Of a stretch of 64,000 bases of DNA, positions 32,390 to 41,063 are shown in pieces. The position numbers and the translations under genes were made by a program. How positions within the stretch are numbered: position 1 is the first letter of the stretch; every line of letters starts with the position of its first letter. The stretch lies in the NCBI RefSeq assembly GCF_900099995.1, contig NZ_FNCZ01000003.1:124001-188000 (forward strand), given 5' to 3'. The notes under the pieces are model-generated. The model was not told the origin of the DNA. It saw nothing but the letters and a program-made list of their open reading frames with translations, and made no database searches. The stretch is from Winogradskyella thalassocola (GTDB lineage: Bacteria; Bacteroidota; Bacteroidia; Flavobacteriales; Flavobacteriaceae).

Positions 32390-33458
32390 TGATTAATGAT
32401 AGTTTTAGTTGTACTTCGAAAAAATGGTTATTCTCTATAATATTTATATCATACTGATTTTTATAGAGTAGTTCTAGTCGTTTCTTTATGTTGTCTAATC
32501 CTATACCAGGTTGAATTGTACCTGTTTTAGAATGCGAATTTTTAATACTAAAATGGATACTGTTGTTTTTACATTTAAATGCAATGTTAATAGTCAGTTT
32601 GCCATCTTTAATCTTGCCATGCTTAAAGCTATTCTCTACAAAAGGTAAAAATAACATTGGGGCAATTTTCATATTCTCAGAGCAACTTTTATCACTTAAA
32701 TTAACTTCTAGAGTATCATTAAAACGCAGTTGTTCTAAACTTATATAATCTTTAATATGGTTAATCTCATCCGTTAAAGGCACAAAGGGCTTATCAACTT
32801 GGTATAGCAAATAATCTAAAAGATTAGATAGTTTTAGAATCATTTCTGGCGTTTCATCAGCTTTCTTTAACGCAAAACCATACATGGTGTTTAGGGTATT
32901 GAATAAAAAGTGCGGATGAATCTGCATTTTTAAATATTTTAATTCTTGCTCTTTTAATTTTAGTTGTGTTTCGAGGATTTTGGTTTCGAGTTTGATATTG
33001 GTTTTAGATTGTTGAAGATTAAATTTTAACAACTTAAATGCACTAACTATAATGACGACTAAGTAAATACATATCATTATAAATATGGCACTTCGACTTA
33101 TTGTATTGATATCAATTTCTAGGCTTGACAGGAAAAATAAGCCCAAAAACATTGAAAAGGCTATAGCGCATATGGAAATGATCAACGTATAAATACAATA
33201 AAGACCAAATAACCAATACCGTTTGACAATTAAATAATTAGGAATAAGATTATATATTGAAATATAAGTTGTGCCAATGGTTACAGGCATTAAAAATAAT
33301 GAGAAGTAAAATATATTACTGTTAATTGTATTGTCTACACCAATAAGGTATGCGAAAAATAATAGTACTGTGCACCAGAATAATATATGTAATAATGATT
33401 GGGTTAATTGTTTGATAATGTGCGTTTTTTTATTAAAAAGGTCTTTCTCTATTACAAT
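32382..33458 (-). CDS. LytS-type sensor histidine kinase with no standard start codon at the expected position
   Basis: From the ATG at 33290 the protein has 302 residues: membrane helices at about 25-58 and 66-90, a coiled linker and the His_kinase motif KMQIHPHFLFNTLNTMYGFA (phospho-His127), then APMLFLPFVENSFKHGKIKD and IGLDNIKKRL. The same frame is open 56 codons further, to ATT at 33458, and encodes a fitting first helix (QSLLHILFWCTVLLFFAYLI). With this part the length (358) and the HxxFW-type first helix match the family. No ATG, GTG or TTG exists in the extension, so it starts at ATT, has suffered a 5' mutation, or is shortened to 33290. Confidence 0.8.
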   Translation of the reverse strand: MVIEKDLFNKKTHIIKQLTQSLLHILFWCTVLLFFAYLIGVDNTINSNIFYFSLFLMPVTIGTTYISIYNLIPNYLIVKRYWLFGLYCIYTLIISICAIAFSMFLGLFFLSSLEIDINTISRSAIFIMICIYLVVIIVSAFKLLKFNLQQSKTNIKLETKILETQLKLKEQELKYLKMQIHPHFLFNTLNTMYGFALKKADETPEMILKLSNLLDYLLYQVDKPFVPLTDEINHIKDYISLEQLRFNDTLEVNLSDKSCSENMKIAPMLFLPFVENSFKHGKIKDGKLTINIAFKCKNNSIHFSIKNSHSKTGTIQPGIGLDNIKKRLELLYKNQYDINIIENNHFFEVQLKLSLINV

Positions 33459-33592
33459 ATTAGATTATTTTTTTTTCTGATTAAGGTTTTGTAGACAAAT
33501 GACCAATTTAATACCGGATTTGACAATTCAGTTAAATCCAATCCTAAAACGGTATTTTGTCGCATTGTATTTCTATCAATGAATTCTTGATG

Positions 33593-33600
33593 TAAATTTG
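33593..33600 (+). promoter_or_regulatory. Candidate -7 box for the ExbB-like gene
   Basis: TAAATTTG fits TAnnTTTG; a TTG lies 25 bp upstream (33565-33567). If used, transcription would start at or after the ATG at 33598, which favours the ATG at 33628 as the real start. Confidence 0.45.
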
Positions 33601-33627
33601 AATGAATTTAACTTTAAAAACAAAATC

Positions 33628-34026
33628 ATGACTTTATCATTTGCACCTAAACACCTTTTCATTGGAAGAATATTTACAGACGGAGGACCTGTAATGTACA
33701 TAATTCTAATTTGTTTTCTATTGTCTTTATTTTTTATAGCAAGAGCATTTATTAATAAGCATGACCAACAGACATCTAAAAAAATGATTGGCTTAGCTGT
33801 GGATTCAAGCTTATTATCACTAGTTATAGGTTGTCTAGGTTCATTATTAGGCGTTATTGGACTATTTGATATGGTAGAAGCTTTAGGCGAGACGCGACCA
33901 GATCTTTTTTCAGCAGGTTTAAAAGTCGCCTTACTTACCGTAACATTTGGCCTGTTTGCTTTTATCATAGGCAGATTAGGTATTTTAATTTTCAAATGGA
34001 CATTGAAATCTGAAGAAGAAGCCTAA
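33628..34026 (+). CDS. MotA/TolQ/ExbB-like membrane protein
   Basis: About 132 residues with three hydrophobic segments (GGPVMYIILICFLLSLFFIA; a central SSLLSLVIGCLGSLLGVIGL; a last VALLTVTFGLFAFIIGRLGI). The arrangement of helix, short cytoplasmic stretch and two closing helices with a conserved Thr/Phe-Gly pattern is that of small ExbB/TolQ relatives. There is no ExbD partner beside it, so a role in TonB energisation is unproven. The frame is open to ATG 33598; the promoter box supports 33628. It ends in TAATG, overlapping the next gene. Confidence 0.75.
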   Translation: MTLSFAPKHLFIGRIFTDGGPVMYIILICFLLSLFFIARAFINKHDQQTSKKMIGLAVDSSLLSLVIGCLGSLLGVIGLFDMVEALGETRPDLFSAGLKVALLTVTFGLFAFIIGRLGILIFKWTLKSEEEA

Positions 34027-35261
34027 TGCGTATTAAAATGAAAAAATATAAAATAATAATAGTCCTAATAGTTTTGTGTCTTTATGCTAAAAGCAACGCA
34101 CAGCACAAGCAAAATGATAGTAAAGAAATTATAATTGGTGAACTTGATAGTTTGTATTCTGAAGTATTAAAAGAGCAAAGAGAAATTTGGGTGCAAGTCC
34201 CAGAAGGTACGGATAGCTCAAAAAAATATCCAGTAATTTATGTGCTAGATGCATCAAAGAATTTTTATTCTATCACTGCGATGCTTAAGCAATTAATACC
34301 ATGGACGATTCCCAATTCAATTATTGTAGGCATAACGAATACCGATAGAACAAGGGATTTTACACCAACCAATGTTCCATTTCAGCGTGGACATGAATCA
34401 AAAACTTCTGGAGGGGCTCGTAATTTCTTAAAGTTTGTAGAACAAGAATTACAACCTTTTATAAATAATAAATACCCAGCAGAGAATAATAACACAATCA
34501 TTGGTCATTCCACAGGTGGCTTATTTGTACTCTACACTTTTTTGAATTATGATAGTGTTTTTGATAACTATTTAGCAATAGATCCGAGCCTTTGGTGGGA
34601 TAATGAATATTTGGTCAAAGAAGCTGAAGAAAAAATCAATACGAAAAACCTGAAAGAGAAATCATTATATATCGCAGTCGCTAATAGTCTTGGTAAAGCT
34701 ATGGATACAGTAAAGGTAAGAAGAGATAAAACTGAGTCTACTGAAGGAATTAGAGCTAATTTAAAGTTTCATGATGTATTGGTTAAACATAATAACAAAC
34801 TTAATTTTACATGGGAGTATTTTAAAAGCGAAGATCACGGAAGTGTTGTTATACCAGCTCAATACAATGGGTTGCGATCTATATATTCTTGGTTTCCATT
34901 TCCTGAAATGTGGAGATTTAATACCCCAAAAAGCTATTCAATAAAACAATTAACAGAACCCTATTATGTGCATTATAAAAAATTGAGTATGCGCATGAAA
35001 CGTGACGTTAAGCCCAATTGGCAATTGCTAAATGATGTTGGTTTCTTTATGCTTCAAGGTCATAATCTACCCAAAAAAGCCTTGGCATTTCTTGAAATGA
35101 ATCTCGATTTCTATCCAAATGACTCAAACAGTTATGTTGCGTTAGGGGATTATTATGTAGCTCAAAAAGACAAAATTTTAGCTATTGAATATTATAAAAA
35201 AGCTATTGAGATAGATGGTAATGAGGATGCAAAAGCCAAACTTCTGAAATTAGGGGAGTAG
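34026..35261 (+). CDS. Exported alpha/beta-hydrolase (esterase D / Fes-like) with C-terminal TPR
   Basis: A 411-residue protein with a signal peptide (KYKIIIVLIVLCLYAKSNAQ). Residues about 35-290 are a PF00756-type esterase: VQVPEGTDSSKKYPVIYVLD, nucleophile Ser in IIGHSTGGLFVLY, Asp in the LAIDPSLWWDNEY region, and catalytic His in EDHGSVV. This is the fold of siderophore esterases and S-formylglutathione hydrolase. The last 80 residues contain a tetratricopeptide repeat (SYVALGDYYVAQKDKILAIE). The start overlaps the preceding stop as TAATG, so I keep 34026, although 34038 is possible. Confidence 0.87.
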   Translation: MRIKMKKYKIIIVLIVLCLYAKSNAQHKQNDSKEIIIGELDSLYSEVLKEQREIWVQVPEGTDSSKKYPVIYVLDASKNFYSITAMLKQLIPWTIPNSIIVGITNTDRTRDFTPTNVPFQRGHESKTSGGARNFLKFVEQELQPFINNKYPAENNNTIIGHSTGGLFVLYTFLNYDSVFDNYLAIDPSLWWDNEYLVKEAEEKINTKNLKEKSLYIAVANSLGKAMDTVKVRRDKTESTEGIRANLKFHDVLVKHNNKLNFTWEYFKSEDHGSVVIPAQYNGLRSIYSWFPFPEMWRFNTPKSYSIKQLTEPYYVHYKKLSMRMKRDVKPNWQLLNDVGFFMLQGHNLPKKALAFLEMNLDFYPNDSNSYVALGDYYVAQKDKILAIEYYKKAIEIDGNEDAKAKLLKLGE

Positions 35262-35326
35262 AAGGTCGTATCTTCATAGAGCGATGTAATAGAACAACTT
35301 CTTGAAACACAATCAAATATTATTTT

Positions 35327-35358
35327 AAAAGCGAACTTTATAAAGTTCGCTTTTTTAT
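35327..35358 (+). terminator. Rho-independent terminator after the esterase gene
   Basis: Perfect inverted repeat AAAAGCGAACTTTA (35327-35340) / TAAAGTTCGCTTTT (35341-35354), followed by T-rich sequence. Confidence 0.85.
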
Positions 35359-35378
35359 TATCTAGAGTTTTATTTCTG

Positions 35379-35386
35379 TAATTTTG
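35379..35386 (+). promoter_or_regulatory. Candidate -7 box for the DUF2721 gene
   Basis: TAATTTTG fits TAnnTTTG and lies 12 bp before the ATG at 35399, implying a very short 5' leader. Confidence 0.4.
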
Positions 35387-35398
35387 TAAAAATAGATT

Positions 35399-35803
35399 AT
35401 GGAAGAACTAACGCTCACAACACCAGCACTTTTATTCTCGGCAATATCATTAATCATGTTAGCCTATACAAATCGGTTTTTAGCCTATGCTGCTATCATC
35501 CGAAATCTTAGCGATAAGTATTTAAAGGATCAAGACGCTTCCGTTCTCAGACAAATTAAGAATTTAAAATTAAGAATACAGTTAACTCGGTATATGCAGA
35601 TTGCAGGGATTACGAGTTTATTATTTTGTGTTTTAACGATGTTCTTAATTTATATACATTATCCTATTGTAGCAGTTTGGGCATTTGGTTTAGGATTAGT
35701 ACTTCTTATTTTATCCTTATTGTTTTTAATATGGGAAATCCAAATATCAGCAAAATCTTTACAACATCATTTAGGAGATATTGAAAATCATGTTAAAAAA
35801 TAA
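35399..35803 (+). CDS. DUF2721 family membrane protein
   Basis: A 134-residue membrane protein with three hydrophobic segments (about 8-31, 67-88, 92-115) and a basic cytoplasmic linker (IRNLSDKYLKDQDASVLRQI). The opening TLTTPALLFSAISLIMLAYT and the linker match DUF2721, a small family of unknown function. Stands between two terminated units; probably monocistronic or read into the sigma factor gene 81 bp downstream. Confidence 0.78.
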   Translation: MEELTLTTPALLFSAISLIMLAYTNRFLAYAAIIRNLSDKYLKDQDASVLRQIKNLKLRIQLTRYMQIAGITSLLFCVLTMFLIYIHYPIVAVWAFGLGLVLLILSLLFLIWEIQISAKSLQHHLGDIENHVKK

Positions 35804-35884
35804 ATAGTTTAATTTTTTTGTGACCTCTTTAAATATTGAGTGTCTTAATATTAATAACCAATTTAATACCGACTAAAAAATCCC

Positions 35885-36478
35885 TTGACAAAAGACGCTA
35901 TTCATAGTCTAACCGATGAAGCGCTCGTAGAAGCTATCGTAAAAACTAACGACACTTTGTTGTTCGAAGTGCTGTACGATAGATTTGCGAACATGGTCTA
36001 TAATAAATGTTATGGATTTGCGAATGGAGCTGATGAAGCCAAGGATTTAACTCAAGATGTGTTTTTAAGAGTTTATGTCAAATTAGGTAGTTTTAAAGGG
36101 AAGTCTAAATTTTCGACATGGTTGTATGCTTTTACGTATAATCATTGTGTGAATTATGTCACTAGAAATACTGCCAAAAAGTTTGAGAAAAAAACTATTA
36201 GTACTGAAAATATTGATATTGAGAATATAGGTGAAGATGTTGATTCTACTCTAGAGTTTGAAAGCATGAGAGTAGAGCAGTTGAAGCACGTTATGGAACT
36301 CATCTCACCAGATGATAAAATGATGTTATTATTAAAGTATCAAGATAATTTATCAATTAAAGAATTGGCTGACGTTTTAGATATTGGAGAAAGCGCAGTT
36401 AAAATGCGATTAAAAAGAGCGAAAGATAAACTTGTACATAAGTACACAAATTATACGAAAGATGGAGAATCCATTTAA
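35885..36478 (+). CDS. ECF-type RNA polymerase sigma factor
   Basis: A 197-residue sigma-70 family protein. Region 2 includes FEVLYDRFANMVYNKCYGFA, DEAKDLTQDVFLRVYVKLGS and FSTWLYAFTYNHCVNYVTRN; region 4 includes SPDDKMMLLLKYQDNLSIKE and the recognition helix IGESAVKMRLKRAKDKL. The only available start giving the full region 2 is TTG at 35885, which implies low translation. The gene overlaps the next small gene by 17 nt; that gene may encode its partner. No classical membrane anti-sigma factor is adjacent. Confidence 0.92.
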   Translation: MTKDAIHSLTDEALVEAIVKTNDTLLFEVLYDRFANMVYNKCYGFANGADEAKDLTQDVFLRVYVKLGSFKGKSKFSTWLYAFTYNHCVNYVTRNTAKKFEKKTISTENIDIENIGEDVDSTLEFESMRVEQLKHVMELISPDDKMMLLLKYQDNLSIKELADVLDIGESAVKMRLKRAKDKLVHKYTNYTKDGESI

Positions 36479-36644
36479 GCAATTAGATAAACCTTTACAG
36501 GAGGTCCCGCTGGAACTGAAAGAGAAAGTTATGCATGATATTGCTATAGCAAAACTCTTTATGGAATTGGCAGAATTGTTTTCGTATAATATTGGTCATA
36601 TTATAGACAGTGTAACAAGTAGACGAAAAAACGATAATAAGTAG
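36462..36644 (+). CDS. Small protein encoded overlapping the sigma-factor gene
   Basis: A 60-residue protein starting MENPFKQLDKPLQEVPLELK, with a helix KVMHDIAIAKLFMELAELFS and a basic tail SRRKNDNK. It has no membrane segment. It starts inside the last codons of the ECF sigma gene, so the two are translationally coupled. Position suggests a modulator of the sigma factor, and the KEKVMxDI helix resembles the start of Bacteroidota anti-sigma proteins that lack the remainder; the function is not known. The frame is also open to 36432. Confidence 0.65.
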   Translation: MENPFKQLDKPLQEVPLELKEKVMHDIAIAKLFMELAELFSYNIGHIIDSVTSRRKNDNK

Positions 36645-36669
36645 AAAATCTTAGTGTAATAGTATTAGT

Positions 36670-37497
36670 ATGGAAAAAGTAACAGAATTTAAAGATATTG
36701 CTATGCAATCGTTAACTACTATGTGGTTAGAGATTACTAAAGTATTTCCTAATATAATTGGGGCAGTAATTGTGTTAATTATTGGTTGGATTATAACGAA
36801 GCTTGTTATTAAGCTTATTAAGAAGGTTTTAAAATTAGCAAAGGCCAATAAGTTAGATGATAAGTTAAATGAAATTGAGATTATTGAAGGTAAAAAACTC
36901 AATTTTGATACTGTTAAGATTGTTTCTAGTTCTGTAAAATGGTTGATGTATATCATTTTATTAATTACAGCATCAGATATTATGGGATTAGAGATTATTT
37001 CTAATCAGATTAGTGCCTTGTTGTCTTATTTACCACAATTATTTGCAGCGCTAATTATATTTGTAATTGGTTTAATCTTTGCCAATTTTGTTAAGAATGG
37101 TTTGAAAAAATTATTCGAATCAATGGATTTGTCAGGTGGTAAGATGATTAGCCAAGTGGTGTTTTTCTTATTACTGACATTTATATCTATTACAGCTTTA
37201 AATCAAGCTGGTATTAACACGGATATAATTACCAACAATATTAATATGATAATCGCAGGCTTCTTGTTAGCCTTTTCCATCGCTTTTGGTTTGGGAGCAA
37301 GAGAAGTTGTCGCTAAATTATTAAATACATTTTATGCGCGTAAGACCTTTGAGGTTGGGCAGAAAATTATCTTTAATGATAAGATTTATGAAATAGAAGC
37401 TGTAAAAAGTATCTCTGTCATATTAAAAAATTCAGAAGGTAAACTTATTGTTCCTATAAAAGATATTACAGAAAATCAAGTTCAAATGCAGGATTAA
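36670..37497 (+). CDS. Small mechanosensitive-channel-type protein (MscS/CmpX-like)
   Basis: A 275-residue membrane protein with about five hydrophobic segments. It carries the conserved TM-helix repeats of CmpX/YkoP-type proteins (IIGAVIVLIIGWIITKLVIK; LPQLFAALIIFVIGLIFANF), then LLAFSIAFGLGAREVVAKLL, the pore-lining motif of MscS channels, and a short beta domain (FEVGQKIIFNDKIYEIEAVK). The MscS C-terminal domain is missing, as in short family members. It probably gates under osmotic stress. It is followed by a terminator at 37565. Confidence 0.85.
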   Translation: MEKVTEFKDIAMQSLTTMWLEITKVFPNIIGAVIVLIIGWIITKLVIKLIKKVLKLAKANKLDDKLNEIEIIEGKKLNFDTVKIVSSSVKWLMYIILLITASDIMGLEIISNQISALLSYLPQLFAALIIFVIGLIFANFVKNGLKKLFESMDLSGGKMISQVVFFLLLTFISITALNQAGINTDIITNNINMIIAGFLLAFSIAFGLGAREVVAKLLNTFYARKTFEVGQKIIFNDKIYEIEAVKSISVILKNSEGKLIVPIKDITENQVQMQD

Positions 37498-37564
37498 CTA
37501 TAAGGTTAGGATTATAGATTTTATGCTTGCATAAAATACGATCCTGCATGTGCTTGAGCTATTT

Positions 37565-37600
37565 AAAACCCTTTTCAATAATTTGAAGAGGGTTTTTTAT
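37565..37600 (+). terminator. Rho-independent terminator after the channel gene
   Basis: AAAACCCTTTTCAA (37565-37578) / TTGAAGAGGGTTTT (37583-37596) pair with one G-T, followed by T residues. It lies between the channel gene and the convergent hutG. Confidence 0.82.
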
Positions 37601-37653
37601 TTAACCAATAATAGCGTAAAAACTATTTACTGCTATGTAGTAATACAGCATGG

Positions 37654-38673
37654 TTATGACTTATTGGCCCGAATAAAATCAGTAATTAAATAGGTAATTA
37701 ACTTCCCAATTTTAGTTTCGGTTTTATTAGTAGGTGCCGCTTCACAAATATGAAGATATGTTGCATTTTCATGCTTCCCAAAACCATTCACAAATTGCCT
37801 AGCTTGTTTGACACTAAAACCGCTCGGTGTCATAGCGCTACTTTGTATATTTCTAATGGCGTCGCAATCAATTTCAATTCCAAATTTTCTATCAGAAATG
37901 TAGTCTAAAGCATATTTTATTTCAGAAGTAAAATCGAATTCATTTCTAACTTCAATAGCCTCGTAAGTATTGTGTTTTATCGTTTTAACTTTCTTCATCG
38001 TTTTTAACAACGTATCAGACGTATAGTTTTCGTGCAATCCAAAAATAAAATAGTTCTTTAAAAATCCCTCCGCAAAAGCATAGCTAAATCCATTACCGCT
38101 ATGTCTGCCTTCTTCAGCTCTAAAATCAGAATGTGCGTCAAAATTCACCACATTTATTTTTCCGTTGTTTGCTAAAGCACAACCTTTAATATTGCCGTAA
38201 GCATTATTGTGACCACCTCCTATAATAATAGGAATTTTACCAGCATTAATAATTGACGACACAACATAGGTAACATCTTTATCTATAGTTTCTACAAGAT
38301 GTCTTACTCTAGATATCTGCTTTTTTTTCGAAAGATCTAAATCCGCTATAGCATTGCGTTCCTCGTTATAATCTAAATGCCCTAAGATTAAAACTCGCTT
38401 TGCGGCAGTAAACTCATTACTCTGTATATTTAACAAAACTTTTAGAGTAGCGTCCCAAGCTTTGTGAGTCCCTGTATTACCGAAGTTTGCAGTGACGCCA
38501 ATATCCTCTTTTATTCCGAAAACAACATAGTCAACATCTAAATTTACAATATCATCGTATATCTTAGTGAGGTTAGGTATTAGCTGAATATGTTCTCCAA
38601 ATTTTGTTTCACCCTTACGTTTCTTTAAAAGCAATTGTTTTTCTTTTTCTGTAAATACTATAAGATGCTCCAT
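37654..38673 (-). CDS. hutG: Formimidoylglutamase (ureohydrolase family)
   Basis: A 339-residue Mn-dependent ureohydrolase that splits N-formimidoyl-L-glutamate to glutamate and formamide in histidine degradation. The metal-binding motifs are present: IIIGGGHNNAYG, NVVNFDAHSDFR, and the later EIDCDAI (Asp-x-Asp). It is assigned to HutG rather than arginase or agmatinase because of length, the N-terminal extension with GTHKAWDA, and hutI nearby at 39731. Between them is an unrelated coiled-coil gene on the other strand. hutH and hutU are not in the window. Confidence 0.88.
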   Translation of the reverse strand: MEHLIVFTEKEKQLLLKKRKGETKFGEHIQLIPNLTKIYDDIVNLDVDYVVFGIKEDIGVTANFGNTGTHKAWDATLKVLLNIQSNEFTAAKRVLILGHLDYNEERNAIADLDLSKKKQISRVRHLVETIDKDVTYVVSSIINAGKIPIIIGGGHNNAYGNIKGCALANNGKINVVNFDAHSDFRAEEGRHSGNGFSYAFAEGFLKNYFIFGLHENYTSDTLLKTMKKVKTIKHNTYEAIEVRNEFDFTSEIKYALDYISDRKFGIEIDCDAIRNIQSSAMTPSGFSVKQARQFVNGFGKHENATYLHICEAAPTNKTETKIGKLITYLITDFIRANKS

Positions 38674-38784
38674 TTGGATAAAAAATTAGAATAATAAATT
38701 AAAAGTACATTTTTATTTAATTACTTTGGCCTCTAAATTAAGATTAAAAAAACAAGAATTAACAATACTTAAAACAAACAATTT

Positions 38785-39672
38785 ATGGAAGGTTCACAAA
38801 AATCAAGTACAGGATTAAAAGTAGGATTAGGCATATTATTAGTATTATTCTTAGTCACTGCTTTTTACACCTCTAAACTTTACAGCGAAAAGCAGGAGAA
38901 TGAAAAATTATTAGTGAATGAAAAGAAACAGGTGATGAATGATCTCAACAACATGGCAAAAGACTATGATGAAGCCATCGCTGAGAGTGAAATTAAAAAT
39001 CAAGATTTAATTGCTGCAAGAGAGCGTATACAAGGCTTAATGGATTCATTAAAAGTATCTCAAAATAGCGTTGGTAGTTTATGGAACTACAAAAAGAAGT
39101 ATATGGCCTTACAAGAAGAAATGGACGTTTTATTAACTGAAAACGATCGTTTAAAAGGGGAGAACCAATACTTAGCATCGTCTTTAGATAGTACACAAGT
39201 TCAGTTAGCTGAGCGCACCATGTTTACCGATTCGTTATTAGTCCAAAACACAGAACTTGCAACAGTTGTTAAAGATGCAGCAGCATTACAAACTGTTGGT
39301 TTAGTCGGGATGGGGGTTATTGAACGAAACAGTGGTAAACAAATACCAACAGAGCGTGCAACCCGCAGTGATAAAATTAAAGTTTGTTTTACTGTAGCTA
39401 AGAACATGCTAACAGAAGCAGGAGATAAAGAATTGTATGTACAAGTCATTGATCCTAAGAATAATGTATTAGGTTCTAACGATCAGATTGAATTTGAAGA
39501 CCAAGTCTTAAACTACAGTCTAATTAGTAGATTTAATTACGAGAATAGAAATTTAAATATTTGTGAATATATAAATGAATTGAAAGATTCAAAATTCGAA
39601 AAAGGACGTTATCAAGTAAATGTCTTTAGTGATAAAGCATTAGTGTCTTCTTCAGAATTTGAATTGAAATAA
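38785..39672 (+). CDS. Membrane-anchored coiled-coil protein of unknown function
   Basis: A 295-residue protein with one N-terminal membrane helix (about residues 11-27, GLGILLVLFLVTAFYTS). A long coiled coil of roughly residues 30-160 follows (SEKQENEKLLVNEKKQVMND, AESEIKNQDLIAARERIQGL, LQEEMDVLLTENDRLKGENQ). The C-terminal beta domain (about 165-295) includes KIKVCFTVAKNMLTEAGDKE and VNVFSDKALVSSSEFELK. The topology suggests a periplasmic coil and domain. No known family is recognised, but similar proteins with this beta domain are widespread in Flavobacteriaceae. It ends at a bidirectional terminator. Confidence 0.75.
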   Translation: MEGSQKSSTGLKVGLGILLVLFLVTAFYTSKLYSEKQENEKLLVNEKKQVMNDLNNMAKDYDEAIAESEIKNQDLIAARERIQGLMDSLKVSQNSVGSLWNYKKKYMALQEEMDVLLTENDRLKGENQYLASSLDSTQVQLAERTMFTDSLLVQNTELATVVKDAAALQTVGLVGMGVIERNSGKQIPTERATRSDKIKVCFTVAKNMLTEAGDKELYVQVIDPKNNVLGSNDQIEFEDQVLNYSLISRFNYENRNLNICEYINELKDSKFEKGRYQVNVFSDKALVSSSEFELK

Positions 39673-39693
39673 AAACACCTTTGATAAATTGAT

Positions 39694-39728
39694 AAAAAAA
39701 ATCCAGAAGTTCGCTTCTGGATTTTTTT
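39694..39728. terminator. Bidirectional terminator with UUCG tetraloop
   Basis: AAAAAAAATCCAGAAG (39694-39709), loop TTCG, CTTCTGGATTTTTTT (39714-39728). Perfect stem with a very stable loop between two convergent genes, so it can serve both the coiled-coil gene and hutI. Confidence 0.9.
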
Positions 39729-39730
39729 TG

Positions 39731-40966
39731 TTATAATATTTGACCGTTAATTATCACTTGTTCAATAGGGTTGTGAGCAAAAGCATATGGTATTTCACTA
39801 TAATGATTCATTGGTTTAGTAATAATGAGATTTGCTTTTTTTCCTCGTGTAATGCTGCCGTACATATTACTGATTCCCATGGCATAAGCGCCATTTACAG
39901 TTGCAGCGTTTATCGCTTCTTCTGGAGTCAGTTTTAGTTTTACACAAGCAGCACTGACTATAAAATTCATATTTCCACTTGGTGCGGATCCAGGATTGTA
40001 ATCCGTAGCAATTGCCAAAGGCAAACCAGCATCAATAATTTTTCGTGCTTGGGTATAAGGAATACTTAAAAAATAGGAGCAACCTGGTAAAGCTACAGGT
40101 ATCGTATCACTTCCTTTTAAAGCTTCAATATCCTTGTCATTTAATTCTTCTAAATGATCTACGGATAAAGCATTGTGTTTTACACCAAGCGCAATACCAC
40201 CAAGAATATTAAATTGATTAACATGAATTTTTGGTCGTAAATTATATTTATTTCCAGCTTCTAAAATGGCTTCTGTATCTTTAATATCAAAATAGCCTTC
40301 TTCGCAAAACACATCAACATATTTAGTGATATTTAATTTAGCAGCTTTTGGAATCAATTCTTGAGTGATATACTTAATATAATCTTGTTTTTTTGATCGA
40401 AATTCTTCAGGAATAGCGTGTGCCGCTAATAAGGTGGGAATGATTATTGCTAAACTTTCTTGTTTTATACGCTTTATAACCCGAAGCATTTTTAATTCGG
40501 CTTCAACCGTTAAACCGTAGCCTGTTTTAATCTCCACAGCTCCAGTTCCCATGGCTATAAGTTCATTAAGTCGCTTTATAGATTGGTCATACAAATCGTC
40601 TTCAGACGTTTCTTGAAGTACTTTTGCAGAGTTTAAAATTCCACCGCCTTTATTGGCTATTTCGGCATAGCTTAATCCATTAATTCGGTCCACAAACTCT
40701 GAAGTTCTGTCTCCTGCATAAACAATATGCGTGTGAGAATCGCACCAAGATGGTAATACTATTTTTCCGGTGGCGTCTATAATGGTATCGGCTTCAATAC
40801 TACTGCAATCTTCCATTTTACCATATTCTATAATGGTATCGTAATCAATATAAACGTACGCATTTTCTATATATGAAAGCTCTTTCATAGCACTACCTTT
40901 AATAATTGTAACGTTATGTTCGTGAACTTGAAGTAGCTGCTTAATATTAGTAATAAGTATGGACAT
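39731..40966 (-). CDS. hutI: Imidazolonepropionase
   Basis: A 411-residue amidohydrolase-superfamily enzyme opening the imidazolone ring in histidine degradation. Seen are the metal-binding HTH in LPSWCDSHTHIVYAGDRTSE, EIANKGGGILNSA, GTGAVEIKTGYGL, HVNQFNILGG and the C-terminal LAIATDYNPGSAPSGNM. All sections typical of HutI are present. The frame is open to 41008, but the ATG at 40966 (MSILITNIKQLLQV) fits the family's start. It cooperates with hutG on the same strand about 1 kb downstream; urocanase and histidase genes must lie elsewhere. Confidence 0.93.
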   Translation of the reverse strand: MSILITNIKQLLQVHEHNVTIIKGSAMKELSYIENAYVYIDYDTIIEYGKMEDCSSIEADTIIDATGKIVLPSWCDSHTHIVYAGDRTSEFVDRINGLSYAEIANKGGGILNSAKVLQETSEDDLYDQSIKRLNELIAMGTGAVEIKTGYGLTVEAELKMLRVIKRIKQESLAIIIPTLLAAHAIPEEFRSKKQDYIKYITQELIPKAAKLNITKYVDVFCEEGYFDIKDTEAILEAGNKYNLRPKIHVNQFNILGGIALGVKHNALSVDHLEELNDKDIEALKGSDTIPVALPGCSYFLSIPYTQARKIIDAGLPLAIATDYNPGSAPSGNMNFIVSAACVKLKLTPEEAINAATVNGAYAMGISNMYGSITRGKKANLIITKPMNHYSEIPYAFAHNPIEQVIINGQIL

Positions 40967-41012
40967 ATGGATTGGTGTTTTTGTAAAGATTGCTATTTTT
41001 TTGAACAAAAAA

Positions 41013-41042
41013 AAACGCTAGTCATAATTTACTAGCGTTTTA
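41013..41042 (-). terminator. Rho-independent terminator of the T9SS-exported protein gene
   Basis: AAACGCTAGT (41013-41022) / ACTAGCGTTT (41031-41040) with an 8-nt loop; on the minus strand followed by a long T run. It lies just after the stop at 41064. Confidence 0.82.
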
Positions 41043-41063
41043 TAAGTATTTAATACTCTTATT

